DNA of 32,792 nt from Firmicutes bacterium UBA1393. GTDB taxonomy: Bacteria; Bacillota; DTU025. How positions within the stretch are numbered: the stretch's first letter is position 1; the number at the start of each line of letters is the position of its first letter. The position numbers and the translations under genes were made by a program. The stretch spans positions 25,834 to 58,625 of the forward strand of contig DBQN01000051.1 of assembly GCA_002305255.1 (NCBI GenBank), given 5' to 3'. The notes beneath the pieces were generated by a model. The model saw only the letters and a program-made list of their open reading frames with translations, made no database searches and was not told the DNA's origin. Below, piece after piece: positions 1-6,822 of the stretch.

Positions 1-282
1 TGGATCTTCAGCAGGACCCTGAGCTACATGGCCACCGGCGAAGAGCCGCCTGAACCCTCCGCGACCGAGCGTCTTCAGGTAGCCCTGAGGCACCTGGAGA
101 TGTCGGCGGCATTTAAGGGCGAGAAGGTGGCGTCCAGGGAGATGCGCAAGCACCTGGCTTGGTACATACGTGGTCTGCGCGGATCAGCACGGATGAGAGA
201 GGTGATCAACTCCGCCTCGAGTGTTGACAGCCTGAGGCAGGCGATCACGCGTTACCTTGCTGATCTCTCGGCTCCATGCTAG
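1..282 (+). CDS. dusB: tRNA-dihydrouridine synthase DusB, C-terminal fragment
   Basis: The reading frame is open from the first base of the window, so this is the 3' end of a gene that begins upstream; about 93 residues are visible. The stretch KHLAWYIRGLRGSARMREVIN is the characteristic C-terminal helical segment of DusB-type flavoenzymes, which reduce uridine to dihydrouridine in the D-loop of tRNA. The FMN barrel and catalytic cysteine lie outside the window. DusB genes commonly precede greA or lysS in Bacillota, which fits the layout here. The last codons overlap the -10 region of a promoter for the next gene. The family call is from memory of the conserved C-terminal motif and is fairly secure. 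Confidence 0.85.
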   Translation, partial: WIFSRTLSYMATGEEPPEPSATERLQVALRHLEMSAAFKGEKVASREMRKHLAWYIRGLRGSARMREVINSASSVDSLRQAITRYLADLSAPC

Positions 283-299
283 AATGTGCGTGTGCACAC
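257..299 (+). promoter_or_regulatory. promoter with overlapping operator-like palindrome upstream of HTH regulator
   Basis: A -35-like TTGCTG (257-262) and a -10-like TAGAAT (280-285) are separated by exactly 17 bp, which places transcription start near 292. The perfect 10-bp palindrome GTGTGCACAC lies at 290-299, over the predicted start site. An HTH protein is encoded 30 bp downstream, so autoregulation through this palindrome is a reasonable guess. The -35 matches only three consensus positions. Confidence 0.45.
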
Positions 300-329
300 A
301 AATGTGAACACCCGGAAGGGGTGATGGCC

Positions 330-869
330 ATGGGGCTCATACGCATAGGCGACAAGATTGTCGATAGGGACAAGATCAACCGAGCCCTCGACAAGCTGTT
401 CGAGCTGCGGCAGAATGGGGCGTCACAGCAGGAGGCCGCAGTGGCGCTGGGGATTGACCGGACCTTCGTGTCGCGCGTCGAGAACCTGGGCGAGATCAGG
501 AAAGGCAAGAGAGTCGCCCTGGTCGGGTTTCCCGTGGGGAACAAGGAAGAGATTGAGGCTCTGGCCAGGAAGGCCGGGGTGGATTTCGTGTGGCTCATGA
601 ACGATACCGAGCGGTGGAAGTATGTCGAGAACAGGTCAGGCATAGAACTCCTCGACGACCTGGTGGGGGAGATAAGCTCGCTTGCGCAGTTCGATTCGGT
701 GATATTCCTCGGCTCCGACTTGCGCGTCAGGCTCGCGGAGGCGATCATCGGCGACAAGGTCGTCAGCATGGTCATAGGCAAGTCGCCCATACGTACAGAT
801 GTCATTGTAGAACCCAGTCGCGTTGCGGCTATGATCGAAGCGGTTCGAGGAGGCGAACGCGTGAGATGA
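330..869 (+). CDS. helix-turn-helix transcriptional regulator (conserved in Clostridia-type genomes)
   Basis: A 179-residue protein with an Xre-like helix-turn-helix at about residues 29-52 (GASQQEAAVALGIDRTFVSR), followed by a Rossmann-like alpha/beta part containing GKRVALVGFPVG. I chose ATG 330 because AGGGGTG at 317-323 is a good ribosome site 6 nt upstream; in-frame ATGs at 276 and 324 are less well placed. Its stop codon overlaps the next start as ATGA, so the two proteins are translationally coupled. I recognise the pairing with the 'quinate 5-dehydrogenase' family as recurrent in clostridia, but know of no experimentally defined regulon or ligand. The promoter and palindrome just upstream suggest autoregulation. 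Confidence 0.7.
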   Translation: MGLIRIGDKIVDRDKINRALDKLFELRQNGASQQEAAVALGIDRTFVSRVENLGEIRKGKRVALVGFPVGNKEEIEALARKAGVDFVWLMNDTERWKYVENRSGIELLDDLVGEISSLAQFDSVIFLGSDLRVRLAEAIIGDKVVSMVIGKSPIRTDVIVEPSRVAAMIEAVRGGERVR

Positions 870-1786
870 AGCACGTGGTGAGCGTCAGCATAGGCTCGTC
901 AGATCGGGATCACTCTGCCACCGTCAACATGCTCGGTGAGGAGATCCTGATGGAGCGTATAGGTACTGACGGCAGCATAGATCGGGCAATAGCCCTCATC
1001 AAGGAGCTCGACGGAAAGGTCGACGCCTTCGGAATGGGCGGCATTGATCTATACATGGCCGGCGCAGGCAAGAGGTATGTGTTCCGCGATGCCCGTCGTA
1101 TCGCCGAGGCGGCCAAGGTCACCCCCCTCGTCGACGGCACCGGGCTGAAGAGCGGCCTTGAATACAGGGTGGTCAAGTACGCGGCTGAAGTCGAAAAGCT
1201 GCCAATAGCGGGTGAGCGCGTGTTCGCCGTGTGTGCCATCGACCGGATCGGCATGGGCGAGGCCTTTGAGGAACTGGGATGTGACGTGGTGTTCGGCGAC
1301 ATGATGTTCGCGCTGGGAGTCCCGATACCGATCCGTTCTATCCATACGCTTCGGGTCCTCGCGGGCCTGATGATGCCGATAGTAACGCAGATGCCCTTCA
1401 GCTGGCTCTACCCCACCGGGAAGAGCCAGGTCGAGTGCGATGCGGGAAGGCCGAAGAAGTACCAGCGCTACTATGAGCAGTCGAAGGTCATCGCCGGTGA
1501 CTACCACTTCATCCGCAAGCATCTGCCCGACCGGATTGACGGGAAGATCATAATCACAAATACTGTGACCTCGAAGGACGTTGAGGAGCTGGGGCGGCGC
1601 GGTGCGAGCACCCTCGTCACTACCACCCCTGAGATACAGGGGCGGTCATTTGGCACAAACGTCATCGAGGCTATGCTGGTTGCCCTGATAGCCAAGCCGC
1701 TCTCAGAGATCACCGACAAGGATTACTTCGATATGCTGGAGAAACTCGCGATCCAGCCGCGCATCGTGCGCTACGCAGCGGTGTAG
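866..1786 (+). CDS. protein of the family annotated 'quinate 5-dehydrogenase' (function unproven)
   Basis: The protein has 306 residues from ATG 866, which overlaps the upstream stop by 4 bp; AGGAGG at 848-853 is a somewhat distant ribosome site. The opening VVSVSIGSSDRDH, the segments FGMGGIDLYMAGAGKRYVFRDA and DVVFGDMMFALGVPIPIRS, and the C-terminal TTTPEIQGRSFGTNVIEAM resemble a clostridial family that databases label quinate 5-dehydrogenase. I see no obvious GxGxxG dinucleotide site and no resemblance to shikimate/quinate dehydrogenase (AroE) motifs, so the name should be treated with caution. No shikimate or quinate genes lie nearby. There are no membrane segments or signal peptide, so it should be cytoplasmic. 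Confidence 0.6.
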   Translation: MKHVVSVSIGSSDRDHSATVNMLGEEILMERIGTDGSIDRAIALIKELDGKVDAFGMGGIDLYMAGAGKRYVFRDARRIAEAAKVTPLVDGTGLKSGLEYRVVKYAAEVEKLPIAGERVFAVCAIDRIGMGEAFEELGCDVVFGDMMFALGVPIPIRSIHTLRVLAGLMMPIVTQMPFSWLYPTGKSQVECDAGRPKKYQRYYEQSKVIAGDYHFIRKHLPDRIDGKIIITNTVTSKDVEELGRRGASTLVTTTPEIQGRSFGTNVIEAMLVALIAKPLSEITDKDYFDMLEKLAIQPRIVRYAAV

Positions 1787-1986
1787 AGCGGGGCAGAGAA
1801 TCGGTGAGCAGGTGAGCTGAGCCGGGCGCCCCTGAGGGGGCGCGCGGCCACCCGTGTTCTTTCGCGGGCGCCGGCAGCAATGCAGGGCGCTCGCGAACCG
1901 TTTCCTCAGGCTGACGTGCCGAGGAGCAGACCGCTGCGACGCACTCTACCCGGTGAGGCTCTGCGCTTCAGGCCTGCGCATGAGGC
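1787..1986. other. intergenic stretch with a GC-rich hairpin and no gene seen
   Basis: This is the first half of a 391-bp gap between the quinate-dehydrogenase-like gene and greA. A hairpin lies at 1826-1843 (GCGCCCC, loop TGAG, GGGCGC side), without a T-run, and could end the upstream operon inefficiently. A 66-codon open frame at 1854-2054 has no ribosome site and no recognisable product, and it runs through the promoter and terminator described below, so I do not call it a gene. Confidence 0.5.
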
Positions 1987-2015
1987 TTGACAACCTCGGG
2001 TTGGCTTGCCATAAT
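1987..2015 (+). promoter_or_regulatory. strong sigma-A-type promoter in the greA leader
   Basis: A perfect -35 TTGACA (1987-1992) is followed after 17 bp by CATAAT (2010-2015), five of six matches to the -10 consensus. Transcription would start near 2022, only about 7 nt before an intrinsic terminator hairpin. Confidence 0.75.
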
Positions 2016-2028
2016 ATTGCCGTGACTT

Positions 2029-2052
2029 GTGGCGGGCACGCCACCTTTTTTT
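2029..2052 (+). terminator. intrinsic terminator / attenuator in the greA leader
   Basis: The stem GTGGCG (2029-2034) and CGCCAC (2039-2044) closes a GGCA loop and is followed by C and seven T residues (2046-2052). It lies just downstream of the promoter at 1987-2015, so most transcripts would end at about 30 nt. It could also simply terminate read-through from the upstream operon. Confidence 0.75.
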
Positions 2053-2133
2053 AATCACATTCAAACCTAACCGTGTGTACGCAGCTAAGCTACGAGTATT
2101 CGCCGCGCGCGAACTGAATAGAATGGTTATCGC

Positions 2134-2150
2134 CCCGGGCAGCGCCCGGG
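2134..2150 (+). other. hairpin in the greA 5' untranslated region
   Basis: A perfect 7-bp stem, CCCGGGC with loop AGC and GCCCGGG, lies 27 bp upstream of the greA start and just before its ribosome site (GAGGGGG, 2161-2167). It has no T-run. It may influence mRNA stability or translation; no known riboswitch is recognised. Confidence 0.4.
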
Positions 2151-2177
2151 AATGCTTTACGAGGGGGACCGTCAGCG

Positions 2178-2654
2178 ATGCCTGAGAAGGAAGTCATCCT
2201 CACTCCAGAGGGGCTCCGCAATCTCGAAACAGAGCTTGAGTACTTGAGGACAACCAAGAGGAGGGAAGTTGCTGCCAGGATCAAGCAGGCAATCGAGTTC
2301 GGCGACATAACTGACAACTCCGAGTATGAGGACGCTAAGAATGAACAGGCGTTCGTTGAAGGCAGAGTCGCCCTTCTCGAGAAGATGCTCCGTAATGCAG
2401 TCGTCATCTCTGAGCCCACAGGCAACGGTGACTCTGTTGCAGTGGGTTCTCGTGTTGTTCTGAGGGACCTCGAGAATGGAGAAGACGAGGAATACACGAT
2501 CGTCGGGTCGGCCGAGGCTAACCCGAGCAAGAAGCGTATCTCCAACGAGTCTCCCGTAGGGCGAGCAGTTCTCGGTAAGAACGCCGGAAGCATCGTAGAG
2601 GTCACGGTGCCGTTGGGCACCATCAGATATCAAGTAGTTCACATCGCGAGGTGA
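2178..2654 (+). CDS. greA: transcription elongation factor GreA
   Basis: The 158-residue length is typical for GreA. The N-terminal coiled coil (about residues 1-75) carries the acidic tip segment IEFGDITDNSEYEDAKNEQ, whose D/E residues coordinate the catalytic magnesium in the RNA polymerase secondary channel, and the C-terminal FKBP-like domain ends with PLGTIRYQVVHI. GreA stimulates transcript cleavage in backtracked RNA polymerase. ATG 2178 is preceded by GAGGGGG at a 10-nt spacing. The gene is coupled to lysS downstream, an arrangement frequent in Bacillota. Its leader holds a promoter directly followed by a terminator, which suggests attenuation. Confidence 0.96.
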   Translation: MPEKEVILTPEGLRNLETELEYLRTTKRREVAARIKQAIEFGDITDNSEYEDAKNEQAFVEGRVALLEKMLRNAVVISEPTGNGDSVAVGSRVVLRDLENGEDEEYTIVGSAEANPSKKRISNESPVGRAVLGKNAGSIVEVTVPLGTIRYQVVHIAR

Positions 2655-2662
2655 GTGAGTAC

Positions 2663-4168
2663 ATGGACGAGCTTGAGACGACGAACGGCGTTGACAACCC
2701 GGAAGTTGCAGAGAGCGAGCAGATAGAGCAGCGCAGAGCGAAGCTGGAGTACTGGCGGTCACAGGGCGTCGATCCGTACGGCTCAAGGTTCGTCAGATCC
2801 CACAGCGCTTCAGAGATACTTGAGGGCTTCGAGCAGCTTGAGGGCTCAGATGTCAGCATCGCCGGCAGGGTCATGGCCTTCCGCGGGCACGGAAAAGCCT
2901 CATTCCTGGATGTACATGATCTCTCGGGAAGGATGCAGGTGTACGCGAAAGCCGATCACCTGGGCGAGGACATTTACTCCCAGATCCAGCAGATAGACCT
3001 TGGCGATATCGTGGGTGTTGAGGGCACGGTGTTCCGCACCCGCCGCGGCGAGGTCAGTATCGATGTCAAGCGGCTGACGCTCCTAACGAAGGCCTTGAGA
3101 CCGCTGCCGGACAAGTGGCACGGCTTGAAAGACGTTGATCTCAGATACCGTCAGCGCTACGTTGACCTCATGGTCAACGCTGATGTGAGACGGACATTCC
3201 TGACCAGGTCGAAGATTGTGTCGGCCATGCGGGAGTTCTTCACTTCCCGCGGGTTCATAGAAGTTGAGACCCCGGCAATGCATGCACTGCCGGGCGGCGC
3301 GGCCGCCCGACCGTTCATCACACACCATAACGCCCTCGATATGCAGCTTTACCTGCGAATAGCCACTGAGCTCCATCTCAAGCGCCTGATTGTCGGAGGC
3401 CTGGAGCGTGTGTACGAGATTGGGCGCGTGTTCCGCAACGAGGGCATTTCTACCAAGCATAACCCCGAGTTCACAATGGTAGAGGTCTATCAGGCGTACG
3501 CCGACTATGAGGACATGATGGAGCTGACAGAGTCACTCGTCGTGCAATGCGCCCTGGCAGCTACGGGCAGCACCGTAGTGAAGTACCAGGGTAAGGACGT
3601 TGACCTCACTCCTCCGTGGCCGAGAGTCACCATGAACCAGGTGGTCCTGGATCACACAGGCGTAGACTTCATGTCGCTGACTGACGAAGAGGCTCGGGCG
3701 GCCGCGGCGCGGCTTGGCCTTGAGGTTGCGAAAGACGCCACACGCGGGGTATGCCTGAACGAGGCATACGAGGAACTGGTTGAGGCCCATATCATCAACC
3801 CCACGTTCGTGACGGACTACCCGATCGAGATATCGCCCCTGGCAAAGAGAAGAACCGACTGCCCCCAGCTCACATACAGGTTCGAGGCCGTGTGCGTGGG
3901 GCGCGAGTTGGCAAACGCCTTCTCCGAGCTGAATGATGCCGACGATCAGCGCAAGCGGTTCGAGGCGCAGGTGGCGGAGCGCGAGAAGGGAGACGACGAG
4001 GCTCACGTTATGGATGACGACTTCGTGTGCGCACTGGAGTACGGCATGCCTCCCACCGGCGGCATGGGATTAGGCGTCGACAGACTGATCATGCTATTGA
4101 CTGACTCGGCGTCCATACGTGACGTGATCCTTTTCCCTCTTATGAGGCCAAAGGATCAGCCGGAATAG
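2663..4168 (+). CDS. lysS: lysyl-tRNA synthetase, class II
   Basis: This 501-residue class II LysRS has an N-terminal OB-fold anticodon-binding domain (about residues 55-150) and a catalytic domain. Motif 2 is visible as FRNEGISTKHNPEFTMVEVYQA and motif 3 as GGMGLGVDRLIML near the C-terminus. It charges tRNA-Lys with lysine using ATP. ATG 2663 is preferred because GAGGTGA at 2648-2654 sits 8 nt upstream; a GTG at 2651 overlapping the greA stop would lack a spaced ribosome site but cannot be excluded. It is co-transcribed with greA and, 20 nt downstream, nagB. Confidence 0.97.
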   Translation: MDELETTNGVDNPEVAESEQIEQRRAKLEYWRSQGVDPYGSRFVRSHSASEILEGFEQLEGSDVSIAGRVMAFRGHGKASFLDVHDLSGRMQVYAKADHLGEDIYSQIQQIDLGDIVGVEGTVFRTRRGEVSIDVKRLTLLTKALRPLPDKWHGLKDVDLRYRQRYVDLMVNADVRRTFLTRSKIVSAMREFFTSRGFIEVETPAMHALPGGAAARPFITHHNALDMQLYLRIATELHLKRLIVGGLERVYEIGRVFRNEGISTKHNPEFTMVEVYQAYADYEDMMELTESLVVQCALAATGSTVVKYQGKDVDLTPPWPRVTMNQVVLDHTGVDFMSLTDEEARAAAARLGLEVAKDATRGVCLNEAYEELVEAHIINPTFVTDYPIEISPLAKRRTDCPQLTYRFEAVCVGRELANAFSELNDADDQRKRFEAQVAEREKGDDEAHVMDDDFVCALEYGMPPTGGMGLGVDRLIMLLTDSASIRDVILFPLMRPKDQPE

Positions 4169-4188
4169 GCCTATCGGGAGGTAGTATC

Positions 4189-4920
4189 GTGGACATAAGG
4201 GTATACAGAGACTACCACGAGATGAGCCGAGCCGCGGCTCAGATCATCGCTGATCAGATCAGATCGAAACCTGACTCGGTGTTGGGACTGGCGACCGGAT
4301 CGACGCCTGAAGGCATGTATGCAGAGCTCGTGAAGATGTACCGCGAGGGCAAGGTGGATTTCTCGAAGGCGACTTCGTTCAACCTCGACGAGTACGTTGG
4401 GATGGATCCGTCCGACCCCCGGAGCTACCATAGGTTCATGAGAGTCAACCTGTTCGACCACGTCAATTTCGCTCCCGGCAAGACGCACGTTCCTTCAGGG
4501 ATTGGCGACAACTTAGATGAGCAGGCGATGGAGTACGAGCGCATGATCGCGGCGGCCGGCGGTATCGACCTGCAGGTACTAGGGATCGGCATGAACGGGC
4601 ACATAGGCTTCAATGAGCCCGGCTCTCCCTTTGACTCCCGCACACGTGTGGTCGACCTTTCTGAGCAGACCGTGTCGGTGAACAGGGAGAAGACAGAGGC
4701 CGAAAGCCTGCCGACGCAGGCGGTATCGATGGGAATGGGCACGATCCTTCAGTCGCGCCGCATCATGCTGTTAGCCAACGGTGCCGGCAAGGCCGAGATC
4801 GTCTCCAGGGCGTTCAAAGGACCGATCACTACGGATGTGCCGGCGTCGGTGCTGCAGAGGCACCCCGACGTTATAGTGATTCTCGACGCACCCGCGGCGA
4901 GACTACTCGATTCGAAATAG
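4189..4920 (+). CDS. nagB: glucosamine-6-phosphate deaminase
   Basis: The 243-residue enzyme converts glucosamine-6-phosphate to fructose-6-phosphate and ammonia, linking amino sugars to glycolysis. Family motifs visible are LGLATGSTPEGMY near residue 30, SFNLDEYVGM, and GIGMNGHIGFNEPGSPF, which carries the active-site histidine and glutamate. The start is GTG 4189 with GGGAGGT (4176-4182) 6 nt upstream. It follows lysS by 20 nt without its own promoter, so it is probably the last gene of greA-lysS-nagB. No nagA or amino-sugar transporter is in the window, so its pathway role here is inferred from the family only. Confidence 0.95.
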   Translation: MDIRVYRDYHEMSRAAAQIIADQIRSKPDSVLGLATGSTPEGMYAELVKMYREGKVDFSKATSFNLDEYVGMDPSDPRSYHRFMRVNLFDHVNFAPGKTHVPSGIGDNLDEQAMEYERMIAAAGGIDLQVLGIGMNGHIGFNEPGSPFDSRTRVVDLSEQTVSVNREKTEAESLPTQAVSMGMGTILQSRRIMLLANGAGKAEIVSRAFKGPITTDVPASVLQRHPDVIVILDAPAARLLDSK

Positions 4921-4966
4921 CCTCTGTGCCGCACGTTTGGCTGGCTCGTGTTGGGCTCGCGCCTAG

Positions 4967-4995
4967 TTGACGCGCACCCGACCGTGTGGTAGTAT
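4967..4995 (+). promoter_or_regulatory. promoter for tRNA-Ala
   Basis: TTGACG (4967-4972) and TAGTAT (4990-4995) are separated by 17 bp. The predicted start near 5002 is 13 nt before the mature tRNA 5' end. Confidence 0.65.
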
Positions 4996-5014
4996 GAGTT
5001 TCGCAGCATTGCGT

Positions 5015-5090
5015 GGGCCCGTAGCTCAGCTGGGAGAGCGCTAGAATCGCACTCTAGAGGTCGCGCGTTCGATCCGCGTCGGGTCCACCA
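5015..5090 (+). tRNA. tRNA-Ala (anticodon CGC)
   Basis: The 76-nt gene folds as a standard cloverleaf. The acceptor GGGCCCG pairs with CGGGTCC and includes the G3:U70 wobble pair that identifies alanine tRNAs. The anticodon stem CTAGA/TCTAG closes loop ATCGCAC, giving anticodon CGC for codon GCG. The CCA end is encoded. It has its own promoter and terminator. Confidence 0.97.
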
Positions 5091-5127
5091 ACTTCATTGC
5101 ACCACATATCAACAGGTTGTTCAGAGT

Positions 5128-5153
5128 AGCGGGGGCAAGTGCCCTCGCTTTTG
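5128..5153 (+). terminator. intrinsic terminator after tRNA-Ala
   Basis: AGCGGGGGC (5128-5136) pairs with GCCCTCGCT (5141-5149), with one G-T wobble and loop AAGT, followed by TTTT. Confidence 0.7.
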
Positions 5154-5417
5154 TCTATGGGCTATGGGCTCCGGTCTCGCGCGGCCACCTATGAGCTGCT
5201 GTCGCGGTGCGTCGCGACAGGCGTAGGTAGCGGCAGATGTCAGTCTCAGATGCGCCAGGAATGCATACTCTTTCGTAGCGACGGCCCGCACAGTCTAGCC
5301 TAAGTCCTAAGCCTTCGATCTACGCGACCAGGCGCTGAGCAGGCCGCATCGCAGCCGGGCGATGGGGGTGGCATGTGCCCACCGTTGAACACTCCTCGTC
5401 GTGAGCGCTCGTTGCCG
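5154..5417. other. gene-free spacer with one perfect hairpin
   Basis: No ribosome site, convincing open frame or known RNA is seen. A perfect 8-bp hairpin, CTGTCGCG/CGCGACAG with a 6-nt loop, lies at 5199-5220 without a T-run. The stretch lies between the tRNA-Ala terminator and the ferredoxin promoter, so it is probably not a leader of either. Confidence 0.45.
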
Positions 5418-5465
5418 TTGTCCTTATGGGTTCGATCGTGTAAAATGTAACGGGCGGATCGCCCG
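5418..5465 (+). promoter_or_regulatory. ferredoxin promoter with 5' hairpin
   Basis: TTGTCC (5418-5423) and TAAAAT (5441-5446) are 17 bp apart. A perfect 6-bp hairpin CGGGCG-GAT-CGCCCG (5451-5465) would form at the very 5' end of the transcript and may protect it from decay. Confidence 0.6.
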
Positions 5466-5496
5466 GTTAATGATACTAGTGAGGAGGACTCCTAAA

Positions 5497-5667
5497 TTGG
5501 CCTATAAGATCAATTCTGACTGCATCGCGTGCGGCGCATGCAAGCCGGAGTGCCCCACTGATGCCATAAGCGAAGGCGACATCTACGTGATCGACCCCGA
5601 CAAGTGCATTGAGTGCGGCGCGTGCCATGATGTGTGCCCCGTCGAGGCTCCGAATCCGGAGAAGTAG
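5497..5667 (+). CDS. 2[4Fe-4S] ferredoxin
   Basis: A 56-residue clostridial-type ferredoxin with two complete cluster motifs: C9-x2-C12-x2-C15-x3-C19-P and C37-x2-C40-x2-C43-x3-C47-P. It carries low-potential electrons and is a plausible acceptor for the pyruvate:ferredoxin oxidoreductase encoded 2.7 kb downstream. The start is TTG 5497, chosen because GAGGAGGA (5481-5488) is 8 nt upstream and the resulting length is exactly that of the family. The frame extends back to 5401, but that part overlaps the promoter and is not protein-like. A terminator hairpin follows. Confidence 0.95.
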   Translation: MAYKINSDCIACGACKPECPTDAISEGDIYVIDPDKCIECGACHDVCPVEAPNPEK

Positions 5668-5692
5668 ACCAGTGGCGGCGTTCACTTGGTGA

Positions 5693-5730
5693 TGGACTCC
5701 CTGATAGGCAGCGGGGAGTCCACACTTTTG
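5693..5730 (+). terminator. intrinsic terminator after ferredoxin
   Basis: TGGACTCCC (5693-5701) pairs with GGGAGTCCA (5714-5722), followed closely by TTTT at 5726-5729. The 12-nt loop can pair further. Confidence 0.65.
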
Positions 5731-5800
5731 TGCGCACGGGTGCAGACGCGACGGTGCCCCAGTGGGGCGCGCCGGTGCCCTGCGCCAACGGCGCGGCGAG

Positions 5801-5829
5801 TTGTGGACGCCTGCCCCGTGTAGTACAAT
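5801..5829 (+). promoter_or_regulatory. pdxS promoter
   Basis: TTGTGG (5801-5806) and TACAAT (5824-5829), spacing 17 bp. The start of transcription near 5836 rules out the ATG at 5839 as a normal initiation codon and supports ATG 5860. Confidence 0.5.
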
Positions 5830-5859
5830 GAATCGTGAATGGACTTAGGAGGGTCGGGT

Positions 5860-6759
5860 ATGGACAGGGTAAACATTCTTGAGAACCCCGCGTTCAAGGC
5901 CAAGGCTGAGAAGATCAACAGGCTGCGCGGGGGAGTCATCATGGATTGCACCACCCCTGACCAGGCCAAGATCGCCGAGGATGCCGGCGCCGTAGCCGTA
6001 ATGGCTCTCGAGCGCGTTCCGGCTGACATCAGGGCGGCCGGAGGCGTAGCCAGGATGGCTGACCCCACTGTCATCCAGGCGATCCAGAACGCAGTGAGCA
6101 TTCCGGTCATGGCCAAGGCCAGGATTGGACATTTCGTCGAAGCGCAGGTGCTTGAGGCACTTGGCGTCGACTGCATAGACGAGAGTGAGGTTCTGACCCC
6201 GGCAGACGATCGTTACCACATCGACAAGCACCAGTTCAGCACCCCATTCGTCTGCGGCTGCAGGAACCTTGGCGAGGCACTGAGGCGCATCAGTGAAGGC
6301 GCCGCGATGATGAGAACCAAGGGCGAAGCGGGAACAGGTGACATCGTCGAGGCCGTGCGTCACCTCAGGCAACTCAAAGACGATATCCGTGTGGTTCAGA
6401 ACGCAGACGACGAAGAGCTCGTCTCCATCTCAAGGGAGATGGGCGCTCCGTACCACGTAATGCTGTACGTAGCCGAACATGGAAGGCTGCCGGTCTTGAA
6501 CTTCTCTGCCGGTGGGGTGGCGACGCCTGCCGACGCTGCGCTAATGGTCCAGCTCGGAGCTGAAGGAGTGTTCGTCGGATCGGGCATCTTCAAGAGCTCC
6601 AACCCTGAGAAGAGGGCGAAGGCGATCGTGCGCGCGGTTGCGAACTACGCCGATGCCAGCGTAATTGCTGAGGTGTCGGTTGGTTTAGGCGAGGCCATGA
6701 GAGGGATCGATTCTGCCGGAATGCCGGAGAACCAGAAGATCCAGGGCCGAGGCTGGTAG
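5860..6759 (+). CDS. pdxS: pyridoxal 5'-phosphate synthase subunit PdxS
   Basis: The 299-residue TIM-barrel enzyme condenses ribose 5-phosphate, glyceraldehyde 3-phosphate and ammonia into pyridoxal 5'-phosphate. Aligning from memory with the Bacillus subtilis enzyme gives a constant offset of five residues: D29, K86 (in MAKARIGH) and K154 (in MRTKGEAGTG) match the catalytic aspartate and two lysines. ATG 5860 has AGGAGGG 6 nt upstream. The glutaminase partner PdxT, usually encoded next door, is absent from the window. Instead glyA, a PLP-dependent enzyme, follows after 63 nt, and the two may be co-transcribed. Confidence 0.97.
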   Translation: MDRVNILENPAFKAKAEKINRLRGGVIMDCTTPDQAKIAEDAGAVAVMALERVPADIRAAGGVARMADPTVIQAIQNAVSIPVMAKARIGHFVEAQVLEALGVDCIDESEVLTPADDRYHIDKHQFSTPFVCGCRNLGEALRRISEGAAMMRTKGEAGTGDIVEAVRHLRQLKDDIRVVQNADDEELVSISREMGAPYHVMLYVAEHGRLPVLNFSAGGVATPADAALMVQLGAEGVFVGSGIFKSSNPEKRAKAIVRAVANYADASVIAEVSVGLGEAMRGIDSAGMPENQKIQGRGW

Positions 6760-6822
6760 CGCCTGCGCTGGATTGGCGTGCTGGCCGATCCGGCCAATGA
6801 TGAACGAAGGTGAGGTTGAATC

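Noticed and set aside
245..874. 209-codon minus-strand frame opposite the HTH regulator
   Set aside because: The plus-strand protein has a recognisable HTH, a ribosome site and coupling to the next gene; the minus frame is Ser-rich shadow sequence.
1854..2054. 66-codon open frame between the quinate-dehydrogenase-like gene and greA
   Set aside because: It runs through a strong promoter and a terminator hairpin and has no ribosome site.
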